Below are positions 35,601 through 45,413 of a stretch of DNA of 64,000 nucleotides, one piece after another (the first letter of the stretch is position 1; each line of letters starts with the position of its first letter). Below the pieces are notes generated by a model. That model saw only the letters and a list, made by a program, of their open reading frames with translations. It was not told the DNA's origin and did no database searches. The stretch comes from Asterella californica (lineage: Eukaryota > Streptophyta > Marchantiopsida > Marchantiales > Aytoniaceae): contig JAYKYS010000005.1 of assembly GCA_036924285.1 (NCBI GenBank), positions 5,208,001 through 5,272,000 on the forward strand, read 5' to 3'. The position numbers and the translations under genes are program-made.

Positions 35601-37166
35601 CCATGCAATGAGAGTCGTATCCAACGGTGTTAAGGTCACAGGATCAGTAACAAGAACACCCCGATGTTCCTCTACTGGCGATACAAAGGCTTCACTCCAA
35701 GCCTGCTGCACCAACCGATCAGCATACTGCTGCAACTCTTCATTCGAACTCCAGAGTGGAACATCTAAAGCAGATGGTACTAATGTAGACATGATAGACA
35801 TGTCCTTCACCTCCTCAAAAACCGGAGTATCCTCCGCATGGACATTGTCTTCTAACAACTCACCCGGCCAAGTTATGACCGAACTGAACCCTGCAACGGA
35901 TGCCATCGTCTCTGATGTACGCTCCGTTGTCCCAACTCTAGCACTGAACCGCACTGGTAAGCGGCTCACTCGTCCCTCACCGGACTGCCAACCTGGTCTG
36001 TAAGATGCTGTCTCCGTCCAATAGTCGATCACGAACCCCATAGGGTACAACACAGCACCTCCCACCAATACATCATAAGACTCTGCGGCTGTAACGATGG
36101 CCTTGGCCCTCACCATAGAGCCATCCGTGAGGTGATCTGACCGAACTCTCACTGTCAACATCTCACGTGTCATGTGTAGAGCCGTATCTCCTGATCCCCC
36201 TAGAGATGTCTGCAACTGGAATGGACATCTCTCCACCTCGGACTTCTTTAGACCCAAACTAATACATGCCGCCTTTCCCAACATCAACGGTTGGGCTCCA
36301 GAGTCTAACAAGACCTTCTGGGGTCGATACACTTTCCTTGAAGGTGCCACCAAACAGAAGATATCACTTTTGTTGTCCAACAACACCACACCTGGTGCCA
36401 AACCAGCACGGTCAATCGTCGGCCTAGCTGGTGACTCATTTAACCTAGCAGTCGCCGCTTGCCAAGTACCACTGGTAGCTGTCCTGATCCTCGACTCCAT
36501 GGACACGTCTACCGTCTCTCGCTGAACTACTTCAGCACTAGAGGTAACTACATCCTCTCTCTCACTGAGCATGGCCGCCAACTGGAACACTGGAGCCAAG
36601 TTGACTCCCAATGCCTTCATATCCGTGGCTGAGAATAGTGGGGCTCGCAAAACTGCTGTAGCCGCCCCCAACATCGGGTTCGACGTCGCATCCACAGACG
36701 TCAAGGGTGGACTCACATCACACCCACTCCTGGATGTTGATGCCTCCAACTCTACTGCACCATCGGTAGACCGTTTAGGAACCATAGATGTGGTCTTCAA
36801 CGCCTTCGATAACGTGAACGACTGAGGAAGCTTGGCCTGTCTACCAGCCTCCCAGCGTTGTGGATCCAACTCCACTGACTCACCTCGTGGCTCAGAGACA
36901 CGTACTCCACCTCTAATCAATGCCGCAGATGCCTCAATCTGCGCCACACCAGCCATGAAGTCGAAGTCACCTCCTTCTCCTCCATAAGACGTGGAAGCCT
37001 CTGTTCCACCTGATCTCCGCTGAGCCATAGCCATACTAGCTATCCTCTGCTCCAACTGCTCAATCCGAGCAGCCATACCTGCTTGTGACGTCGTAGCAGG
37101 CGGTGGACCAACTGGTCCTCTCCTAGGTGTTGGACCTCTACCTCCAGCTCGACCACCACGGCCTCC
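35601..37166 (-). pseudogene. aspartic protease region of the methyltransferase element
   Basis: First 490 or so codons of the 679-codon pol frame that starts at 37076, preceded in frame by a Gly/Arg/Pro-rich linker after the gag stop. The retropepsin active site reads VLLDSGAQPLML (residues 255-266; D258-S-G near 36305), with a later SYDVLVGGAVLYPMGFVIDY that fits the second conserved half. About 140 residues of unassigned linker (residues 355-495) then lead into the methyltransferase. The protease would cut the polyprotein, and probably free the methyltransferase, but cleavage sites cannot be read from the sequence. Confidence 0.7.
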
Positions 37167-38530
37167 CTAAGCTCCTCCGCCTCGTCCACGATCAACCTTC
37201 CCTTGCCGTAGCTCAGGATGAAGATCAAAACAACGGTCACTACTGTGACCTGGTCGCTCGCAATGCTCACACTGCCTAGGCACCGCTTGAGACGTCCCAG
37301 ATGTCTCATAACCACCTCTCTTTTGTGGACAATCTTTTTGCTGATGAGGACCATCACAAGTCCAACAAGGACCTGCTTGCTGCTGACTAGAGAAGGACGG
37401 CATGGGCTTCTGCCCACCAGATCCTCCAACACCTCCATGGGATCGCGAGTGTTCAGCACGATCCTTACCACCACCACCATCATGCTGTTGCGTAGCCTGT
37501 GATCCTCGAGAAGAGGAGGTCGCCCCATGTGATGCGTCCCTGCTGAACCCAGCAGTCACCACCCTCTCCTCTACCATGTTGAGCTCTATCCGCTCAGCCA
37601 AACTAAAGACAACCGCTAATGTCGGAGCGGTGTCTCTAAGGAGAGTGGCATCCCTGACTCTCCTACGCAGCTCCCGATCTAGTATCCCATACCAAAACTG
37701 GACTGCCTGTGCTTCTGTCACCCCTTGGATAACGCTGATCAACCGCCTCATGCTAGTAAAAGCCTCGCGTAGGCTCTCTCCAGTCTTCCGCTGGAACTCT
37801 TGCAGACTCTTCAATTTGTCGGTCCGCACACCATGATAATTCTTCCTCAAACAGTAGAAGAACTGAACCACAGGGTTAAACTCTGGTGGTATCTCGGTCG
37901 CACTACCACCTGCTCCACTACTAGTGGACGCACCACTGGTAGTAGAGACTCCGCCACCCGTGGATGTACCACTACTACTGGCACTTGACCTCGTAGGTGC
38001 TACGCCTCTCAAAACTGCACCAGTAGTGATAGAAACGTAGTTGGGAGACCAATGTTGTCTCCAGAACTCAATCTCAACACCGTAGTCTCGTCTGAACTCG
38101 TGGTAATCGTCCATCGACGGTCCCTCCAAGTGCTGAAACAAACCTTTCCACGTCATGAAAGGTGTGAACAACTGTGGGTTCTGCATCTACTGCAGATCGC
38201 ACCAACTGTCGAACTCCTGGATGAAGTCATCCAGCTCAATGATACCCACCGTACTCGAGTAATGTCGAGGTCCCTTCGTGGCCCCATAGATCTCGTCCAT
38301 GTCCCACAACAACGATGTGGTGACACTAGACTCACCACCAGAAAACGCGCTGTCTGCGCCTGACTCGTCCTCTAGAACAACCAACGGCAATGGTGTAAGT
38401 CGTCGGTACCTCACCCCACTCCGTGTATACCCACTGTCCGAGAAGTCTCCACCAGAACCTCCCGAGAACTTCGTGGTGATAGAACCTCACGGACATACTC
38501 TCTAACCAGAATGTCGAAATCCTCGTCACC
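37167..38530 (-). pseudogene. Gag of the methyltransferase element
   Basis: The N-terminal part (about 38530-38414) is in another frame. The main frame begins near 38414, is broken by TAG at 38187, and continues for 339 codons to TAG 37167. It holds a retrotransposon-gag-like helical region (FNPVVQFFYCLRKNYHGV, then WYGILDRELRRRVRD), a Ser/Gly/Thr-rich spacer, and two zinc knuckles, CWTCDGPHQQKDC (C-x2-C-x3-H-x4-C) and CEHCERPGHSSDRC (C-x2-C-x4-H-x4-C), at residues 274-286 and 306-319. Gag should coat the element RNA. The TAG at 37167 separates it from pol in the same frame, which could be a mutation or a readthrough point. Confidence 0.75.
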
Positions 38531-39190
38531 ACCGTAACTACAACTTGCCTATCTCCGCTCTTACTGAGCTCACCTATCTCCTACTAGGACGGTCAAGGTA
38601 AGGGCAACCTGTACCTGCCATCACCACAAGCAGCCTCTCACGGTTTGTTGGTCGTCACTCCAACTGCACCGTGAGAGAAACAAAGATAGTCTGACTGGTC
38701 ATCACTCCAGCCTCACTACCGACAGCACACTAGAGTGAATTCACTCTGGAAATCAAGCGCCAACACAAGCAAACGCGGCGCACAAATAGGAAATAGAATA
38801 TGGAGGGGTTCCAACCACAAGAAGTCCAAACGATAACCCTCCACACTCAAACATTCACATAAAGAGAAACCCAGCCCCACCCGGACTGACGCGTCTTCTT
38901 CGGTGACCATATGCACAATATATGATCACCGACTGTTATAACTTGTATCTAAGATCACTAACTAGATGTCCATATCTCTAGTAGCTCCAAAAATATCAAC
39001 GTGATAGCTCTACTAGCTCATCCAAGACAACTGCTACCAACTGTCTTCATACGCGTCTTTTCGGTATAGGCAAACACTACCACAACAGCAGCTTCCCCCT
39101 AGTACTCTGGGGTCGCCCTACCACTCCTCTAGGAACGTGCGAGCAGGTCTCCTACTATCTTAAACCAGCCCCTAAGTACTTGCACGCATC
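38531..39190. other. 5' leader or LTR area of the methyltransferase element
   Basis: Lies upstream of gag on the minus strand and has no frame of note. It should contain the primer-binding site and 5' LTR, but no copy of the 30354-30673 LTR and no clear tRNA primer match can be seen. The 5' LTR was either lost or is too diverged to recognise. Confidence 0.4.
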
Positions 39191-39310
39191 CCTGTAAGAC
39201 ACCAAGAGCTATTGGTCTAGTGGTACAGCCAAAGTTGAGACTACAGAGTTAAGCGTCCAAGTCCAGAAATAGTGTTGTGATGGGTGACCTACTGGTTTTA
39301 CATCCCACAC
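39191..39310 (+). repeat. 5S rRNA-derived sequence in a retroelement setting
   Basis: agagttaagcg (39245-39255), then 23 bases, then gatgggtgacctactgg (39279-39295), matches the plant 5S rRNA gene A-box to C-box region with the same 23-base spacing as a true 5S gene. Weaker similarity continues upstream (caccaagagctattgg against the ACCAGCACTAATG part). The flanks are not 5S spacer, and the middle has diverged. This resembles 5S-derived Pol III promoters in Cassandra-type TRIM LTRs or in 5S-derived SINEs. It lies on the strand opposite to the neighbouring gypsy genes. Confidence 0.65.
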
Positions 39311-40248
39311 AACTGAAACTTGGATACCTCTCTCACGCACGCCAGCAAGCTGGCCTGCGGCGGGCGCGGACTCAGGCTCAGGCTCCGCCTCCGCACTCCG
39401 CTCTCACGCCTCCGCACTCACGCACCTCTGCTCCTCGAAGCTTTTAAACGCCTCCTAACACACACTCGACACTCCCGCTCACTCTCCGCTCCGCTCCGCT
39501 TGGAGAAGAGTACCCGGGCCAAACACCATAAAGAAGGACGAGTACGACGAGAAAACACCCGAAACAGCAACTCAGGGTCAAAATTGCACCAAATTGTCGA
39601 AATCAGTCAATTTGGAACTCGCAGACGGAATTTACGTCAGATTTTGACCAACCCGCGACCTTCTTCGGCTTGTAACTTCGTCGATCCTTCACCAAATCGA
39701 ACGATTTTGGTTGCCTTGGAATCGTCTTCCCGGCGCACCTACTGCACTTCTCAGATCCAAAAATTATCGACCCAATCCAACCTGACACTCCTCGACGCAC
39801 TTCTGCTGACCTAAAACCCGTCACAAAACCCGTCACCAGAAATTTTGACTTCTCATAACTCAAAAACGGCTCGACCAAACTTCGTGAATCTTCCTGCACT
39901 ACGATCGTCTTCCCAGCGCGCTTCCAACGAGCCCACATCGACTTGACATTGTCGACTGTTTCGTCCGCACGCCCAAATACGCACTTCAGCCCGAAAATGA
40001 TCACTTCAACACATTCCGTGAAATTTCAGCAGCGCTTCCGCACTACCTCACCGCCAAATCGACTGCGAACAAGTTCAGACGACACCCATACTCACAGTGA
40101 TCGATCACAACACCCAAAACGAACTACTCCACGCACGTGCGCACCCGCAAATCGAAGATATCAACGATCTGTCAACTCCGGAGATACCACCGGCAGCAAT
40201 CTACGACCTGAAATCCTAAACCAGACCTCTCAATCCGAGTTCTTCAAG
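39311..40248. other. GC-richer LTR/leader-like sequence
   Basis: Frames at 39320-39814 (+) and 39603-40004 (-) have no family; the sequence is made of diverged internal repeats (tcgtcttcc[ca]gcgc at about 39721 and 39909, and tgaatctt/cgatcctt-type units), as in plant LTRs. The right edge meets the copia LTR at 40249. Confidence 0.35.
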
Positions 40249-40530
40249 TGATAACAAGGTATGTACTCACTCCACCTGCCAACAAGCACTAGACAATCAC
40301 TACAGTCGAGCCAAATCCACTCTGTGCTCGCAGAGAATTCAGATCTCACTCTCAAGACTACTCACCATAGCCAGGAGCTTGAAGGCTCAACTTGAAGAAC
40401 TGAGGTCTCCAAGCCCTACCTGCGAAGTATACTCTTTGTGGACACTCTCACCAACTTGCCCTAACGGCTTTACCGGGGTCTGCCACTTTGCACTCGATCA
40501 ACCTAGCCGAGTTACCAAACTGACGTGACA
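40249..40530 (-). repeat. 282-bp 3' LTR of the copia element at 40.5-42.1 kb
   Basis: TGTCACGTCAG...TTATCA on the minus strand. It directly follows the copia RNase H C-terminus and a purine run (GAAGAGG) at 40531-40537, as expected of a 3' LTR. An 8-bp direct repeat (CTTGAAGA) lies on both sides, two bases away on the upstream side. Its family copy is 30764-31047. Confidence 0.65.
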
Positions 40531-42110
40531 CCTCTTCAAGCTCGACTCAACATCCTGTACTCCTAGACAATGTCTGAAAGCATCAAACTTATCTCTAGGC
40601 ATTGCCTTAATGAATATATCAGCAACCTGATCTCCTGCGCTCACATAACTGAGCTCAATCTCTCTTGCAAGGACCTTCTCTCTATGAAATGATAATGCAC
40701 CTCAAGGTGCTTCGTCCTAGCATGAAAAACAAGATTACTAGCTAACTTCATGCTACTAATGTTGTCTATATATACAACAACAGGATATGTACACTCCACA
40801 CAAATATCAGATAGCAGACATCGAAGTCAAATTGATCCGCATGTTGTGTTCGTTGCTCCTCGGTACTCTGCTTTTGTGGATGACAACCCATCTTACAGCA
40901 GCGCTTCCAAGTCCAAAAGCGTAACTTGACATAGATCTCTTGTCGACGCTTCTTGTCCAATCAACATATGTGTAGTCATGTAACAACAGTGGTCCATAGT
41001 ATCGATAGTGAAGTCCGTACTGCATCGAGAACTTCACGTAGCGGAGGATCCGCTTGACAACCTCCAAATGTGATCTTCGTGGTGACTGCATGAACTGACT
41101 GATCAGATCGACATCATAGCTCAAGTCTGGTCTGGTGATCGTCAAGTAGATAAGACTCCCAAGCATCTGTCTGTACATGCGTGGATCATCAAGTAACTCA
41201 CCATCCTCTGCTCCTAGCTTTACCCCTTGCTCTAGTGACGTAGCAATGGGTTTGCAATCAAGCATACCAAATCTCTCAAGCATACTGAGAGCACAATGTC
41301 GCTGTACAAGCCAAACATCCTTCTCATCTCTAATGAACTTTACAGCAAAGAAATACTTGAGTTCTCCTAAGTCCATCATCTCGAACTGATCCTTGATCTG
41401 GGAAATAAGCTCCTCATAGTTATCAGTAATGATCAAGTCATCAACATAGATGGTGATCACAACAATCCGGTCTCGTATTCTCAATGAATACAAGGTAGAG
41501 TCTGAATTACAAAGGTGGAAACCAAGAGACTGCAAGTAGGATTTGATCTTTGCATACCATGCTCTTGATGTCTGTTTCAGACCATAGAGGGCCTTCTGTA
41601 ACTTACACACGAGAATGGCACTTAGGATTCTCATAACCTGGAGGTTGCTGCATGACCTTGAAGACCCACCTACAACCAATCGCTTTCTTATCCTCAAGTA
41701 AGTCCCTCCCAAGTCTGTTGGTGATGAAGCGCAACAAGTTAAGCTTCCATAGCACTTACCCATTGGGCTTTGTGCATCGCCTCCTCAAGTTCAGTTATGG
41801 CCAATGTTCTTCAGGAATAAGAACTCGGTTCTTATTCCTGAAGAACATTGGCCATATATGCATGATGCGCAACAAGAAAACCTTCATGCATATACCTACT
41901 CACTGGATGTTTTGTCCATTCAGATCCGCGAGAGATAATCGGTGCACTAGTCACCTCTCCTTGCATCTGATCTGACATAGACGCCAAGGTATGAGACAAA
42001 ATATCCAATGGATATGAAAGATCCACATATCTGGACGAGTCAAACATACGTTGCAATAGCACGCGCTCATCTTGTATAGAAACTACACTAGTTCCACTAG
42101 GCTATGTTAC
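40531..42110 (-). pseudogene. Ty1/copia pol fragment (reverse transcriptase and RNase H)
   Basis: Copia-order motifs: SEWTKHPVSRY and HHAYMANVLQE near 41990-41840, a decayed KKAIGCRWVFKV, QQPPGYE, then in the main frame LQKALYGLKQTSRAWYAKI, VVITIYVDDLIIT (YVDD catalytic pair), MDLGELKYFFAVKF, MYRQMLGSLIYLTITRPDLS and FMQSPRRSHLEVVKRILRY. RNase H follows in shifted frames and ends with HARTKHLEVHYHF and AFRHCLGVQDVESSLKR beside the LTR. The stretch between WVFKV and QQPPGYE, which should carry YKARLVAKGF and the following motifs, is deleted, and gag, protease and integrase are absent. The element is dead. Confidence 0.85.
41797..41855. repeat. perfect 28-bp inverted repeat inside copia pol
   Basis: atggccaatgttcttcagga... 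(41797-41824) is exactly complementary to 41828-41855, with a tcg loop. One arm is part of the copia coding sequence (ANVLQE region); the other is an inverted duplicate of it. Confidence 0.9.
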
Positions 42111-42185
42111 GTGGATTTCAACGTTAACAACAACTCTATGTGCAACTGATTCTGATTTGAAATCAGTGATTTCTCCAAATCCTTG

Positions 42186-43402
42186 ACGCATTGGTTAAGA
42201 CGGTTCGTGAAGAGGCGGATCGGGAGGTGTGTACTGAGGAAAATTGAGATGCAAGGAGAGGATTTGGAGGACTTCAATAACTTGTGAAGGAGAGTTGGAC
42301 CGTTTGAATCGTTCCATAGTCCAAGCTTGCTGTCCTTGGATCCATCGGGATAAGAACGCCGAGTTCTTCAGGAAATTGAAGACGATACGAAGTTTCATCT
42401 TCAATCTGGACGGTTTGAGAATTTTGAGTCAAATTGGCTCGCAGGGAAGCGCTTACATCAGATTATTGTTCGTCTATGATCTGAGATTGGGTTGTTCTTC
42501 GCGATTGGTGAGTCAAGCTCTTCGTTTTTTGTGTCTACGCGATCAAAGAGTCTTCATCTACGCATAGGAGAAGACCGTATGTGGATTGCGTTGTTGGTTT
42601 GGGTGTGGTGAGCAAGTTTGAGTCGCATGGAGTCGATTTACGTCAGTTTTTTGTGTCATACGATCAAATTTCTTGCGTGGTTTTGCGAGGGGAACTCCAA
42701 ACAGTTTGTTTGGAGTCTCGTTGGGTTCAAGGTAGTTAGATCTACCTACCATAGAAGACAGATATCAATTCAGATGATCCGTTTGTGCGATGTGTGCGGT
42801 TTTAAGCCGCAGGGAAGAGTTTTTGAAGATTCAATCACCTGCGATCAAAAATCGGTGGTATCTCGGCTGTTGGGAGTCGGATCTGATAGTCCTTGAGGTC
42901 AACGGAGTCAAGGAAGAAGACCCTATCGACATCTGAAGTCCGTTTGGCGAAAAGAGGAAGTTCTCAGATAGGTCGTTTTCGATTCATTTGCTACGGTTTT
43001 CATCCTTTGGAGTTCGTTAAAGATCTAGTTGACTATATACAGCTTGTGGTAGCTAGCTTTAGCTAATAGCTTGTACATTGATGTGGTTTGGACTTGGGTT
43101 TCAATCGTGTGATACTAGTGCAGCTCTTTTTGTTAGCAAAGGGAAGTTTCTCTTACTTTGAGCTACGCTTCGTGGTTTTGGGTCAAGGTTGAGATTCAAG
43201 GGTTCATTTTAGGGGCTTTGAAGCAGATTACAGACCGCTATGGTCTGTTTCTCAGTTTTGTGTTCTTAAGAAGAAAGAATAGGCATTATATGTGCATTGA
43301 GAGTTTTTCTCTGCCTTGTCTCCGTTCAGCACAATACATCTCCACAGCTAGGAACCTCACGTTTTCCTAGACATCCTTCACGCAAAATCCCTCACAATAA
43401 CG
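42186..43402 (+). repeat. truncated LTR of the 48.6-kb element family, opposite orientation
   Basis: The inverse complement of about 48609-49555 aligns along the whole stretch with many substitutions, ending with the LTR terminus (tcctagacatccttcacgca at 43367). Its translation mirrors that of the LTR copy (YVSFL...FLAWFC.GNSK). It is cut at its left end next to the copia fragment. This is an older member of the family than the nested pair. Confidence 0.7.
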
Positions 43403-43439
43403 GATCAGCAAGAATTTGTCTATTTTGCAAGTTCTGGAG

Positions 43440-43860
43440 GATTTCGATTAGAGATCGTGGCAAAGATGCTAAGCGTGGACGGGATCACCGACAACAAAAG
43501 CAGTCGCAGCAGCAGAACCAGCAACAGTCTAGTTCTTCCAACAACAACCAGAGACGTGCGCCTGGTTCTTGCAACTACTGCAAGAAGCAAGGCCACAATG
43601 CGAATCTGTGCTACAAGAAGCAGAACAATCAAAGATAGCAGTACGACAACAACCTCCAACAAGGTAACAACAACCAGCAAGGCTATGCAGTCACTGAACA
43701 AGTCTATTCGGAGCAGTTGCTGATTACAACACATCAGAGTTATGCGGCTTTCGAGCCACAGACTGACTGGATGATCGACTCCGGCACCACCAATCACATG
43801 ACTCTCCATTGGGAGTGGTTTAGTTCACTCGAGCATGTGGAGACTCCGTAGTTTACAATT
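43440..43860 (+). pseudogene. Ty1/copia Gag zinc knuckle and protease fragment
   Basis: After a Gln/Ser/Asn-rich spacer the frame has the copia zinc knuckle CNYCKKQGHNANLC (C-x2-C-x4-H-x4-C), a stop, and QTDWMIDSGTTNHMT, the copia protease site (DSG). It breaks off about 25 codons later at a second LTR-family fragment. It lies on the plus strand, opposite to the neighbouring copia pol fragment, so it is a separate copy. Confidence 0.8.
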
Positions 43861-43882
43861 CCGAAGTCTAAACTTATTGGTC

Positions 43883-44125
43883 TTGGATCCATCGAGATCA
43901 GAACATCGAGTTCTTTAGAAAATTGAAGACGATACGAAGTTTCATCAAGCGATTTGGGAGATGTGAAAGAAATTGGTTTGCAAGGAGACGCTTATGTCAG
44001 ATTTTCGTTCAACTGCAATCTGAAGTTGGATTGTTCTTTGTGATCGATGAGCCAAGCTCTTTGTTCTTGGTGCCTATGTGATCAAGGAGTCCTTATCTAC
44101 ACAAAGATGAACAAGAGTCCGTAGA
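43883..44125 (+). repeat. second LTR fragment of the 48.6-kb element family
   Basis: ttggatccatcgagatcaga... to ...atgaacaagagtccgtag matches the inverse complement of about 49185-49420 and also 42330-42570. With 42186-43402 it brackets the copia Gag/protease fragment. 44126-44488 holds nothing recognisable. Confidence 0.65.
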
Positions 44126-44488
44126 AATGATTAGAAAGATAACATAAGATTGTAATATAGTCAAAAATGACAGTTTCGCGAGGAACGTATCGATAATCGT
44201 AAGCTTGTATCAAGACCGACTGTATCTGCGAGAAGAAGTAGCAAACTGGATAAGCAATACATATAGCAATGAGAAAAAGAACATTACAATCTAGGCAGAA
44301 AAGATATAAACATTGCAAAGTAGCGATAGCTGTAGAGGAATAGATAGCGATGAACACAAACGATTGTATCTACGACAAGAGGCAGAGAATCTGATAAGAA
44401 AACATAGTAGTATAGCTAACATCGGGTAAAATAGAGCATGACATCAAGAAGGTCACAGCAAAAGCATGTGATACAAAGAAGGAAGGCC

Positions 44489-45394
44489 TGTAACGACATA
44501 TGTTACACATAAGAAATTTGTTTATTAGTAAGATATTTACTTATAACTAAGTGTTGAGAATGTTTATTTACTGCTCAAGTACTTTAAGGAGATATCAAGT
44601 TATTCATGACTAGCTAAAGTTAGTTATGGTTAAACTTAGTTGTACTTTTGAGCAGAATTCATATATTTCCTGAAGAGTGAGCACTACTATCTTGTCATCT
44701 TGTCTAAAAGATAGAAAGGAGGTGAAAAGTATCCATTATCTCCTTTTTGACTTGATATTAGTGGTGGGATTAAAGTTGTGGACTTTATGGACATTAAAAC
44801 AAGAAGAGATTCCACATGTCTCCTTTTTAGTGGGTCCTAGTGTAGAGAGTGGGTGGAAATTTGAGATTCTTTGAGAATATTTCAAAATCCTTCTAGAAGT
44901 TGTTGACTTTGAAAAAATAAACCCATGTGAAAAGATAAGAAGCCCATGTGATTAATGCTTTTACTTACGTAATATCTTAGTAATATCTGAGAAAAATAGT
45001 TACGATTGAGCTATCGGAGGATATCAAAGTAAAAACATAGAATGTATAAATAGAGGAATAGAGAATAGCTCCTCATCCTTGTTTTCACATCGTCGTAATG
45101 ACAACTTGAGCAATATAGAGAGAGTGTGATATTTTAGCATGTGAGAACTTGAGAGACTTCGTTAGAATGGAAAATTTTAGTTGATTAGTTTATGGAGAAT
45201 TTTAGTTTATGAGTATGTGAATGATTGAACTTAGCATTTTTCCTTCAAGTTCATGATGTGCTTTCATCAAAGCCATCAGAGGTGATCTTTGAGTGAGAGA
45301 CAAGCCCGACATGTTGCAGATTCATCGATGACTATCGTGGAGGTTGAGAGATTGAGGGGTAGTTGATCGATAGGACCGCGGAGGGTTTATCTTT
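44489..45394 (+). repeat. probable 5' LTR of the Athila/Tat-like gypsy element
   Basis: Begins TGTAACGACATATGTTACA, has a TATA box (tgtataaatagagg at about 45049) and lies directly before a primer-site-like sequence. The right edge is estimated because no 3' LTR survives for comparison: the element is cut at 56443. Confidence 0.5.
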
Positions 45395-45395
45395 T

Positions 45396-45413
45396 TGGTT
45401 CCGTCGTCGGGAC
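45396..45413 (+). promoter_or_regulatory. primer-binding site, tRNA-Asp-like, diverged
   Basis: TGGTTCCGTCGTCGGGAC resembles the TGGCGCCGTTGCCGGGGA primer site that Athila/Tat elements use with tRNA-Asp, differing at several C/T positions. Confidence 0.5.

Larger units (their letters stand above)
30354..38530 (-). mobile_element. Ty3/gypsy retrotransposon carrying a C5-DNA methyltransferase and PHD remnant (decayed)
   Basis: All domains lie on the minus strand in the order Gag, protease, DNA methyltransferase, reverse transcriptase, RNase H, integrase, PHD-like tail. From 38414 to 31329 they share one reading frame apart from a short shifted interval in RNase H (33465-32965), so the ancestor probably had one ORF of about 2,300-2,400 codons. 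Stops interrupt that frame at 38187 (TAG), 37167 (TAG), 35037 (TAG), 34383 (TAG), 32715 (TGA) and 31425 (TGA). Domain order PR-RT-RH-INT is that of Ty3/gypsy. The 5' LTR was not found; the left end is set by the candidate 3' LTR. This copy cannot be autonomous. Confidence 0.85.

Noticed and set aside
35518..38363. Plus-strand open frames of 60-190 codons across the gypsy region
   Set aside because: They are antisense shadows of the minus-strand gag-pol and carry no motifs.
31425..38530. Host methyltransferase gene disrupted by a gypsy insertion
   Set aside because: The methyltransferase shares the pol frame on both sides, has no introns, and sits exactly at a domain border, so it belongs to the element.
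39199..39230. tRNA gene suggested by ttggtctagtggtac
   Set aside because: It looks like an A-box, but no B-box, anticodon arm or acceptor pairing follows, and the downstream sequence matches 5S rRNA instead.
30764..40530. Reading 30764-31047 and 40249-40530 as the LTR pair of the methyltransferase gypsy
   Set aside because: No polypurine tract adjoins the left copy and no TGG-type primer site adjoins the right copy on the gypsy side, whereas the copia RNase H end and a purine run directly adjoin the right copy on its other side.
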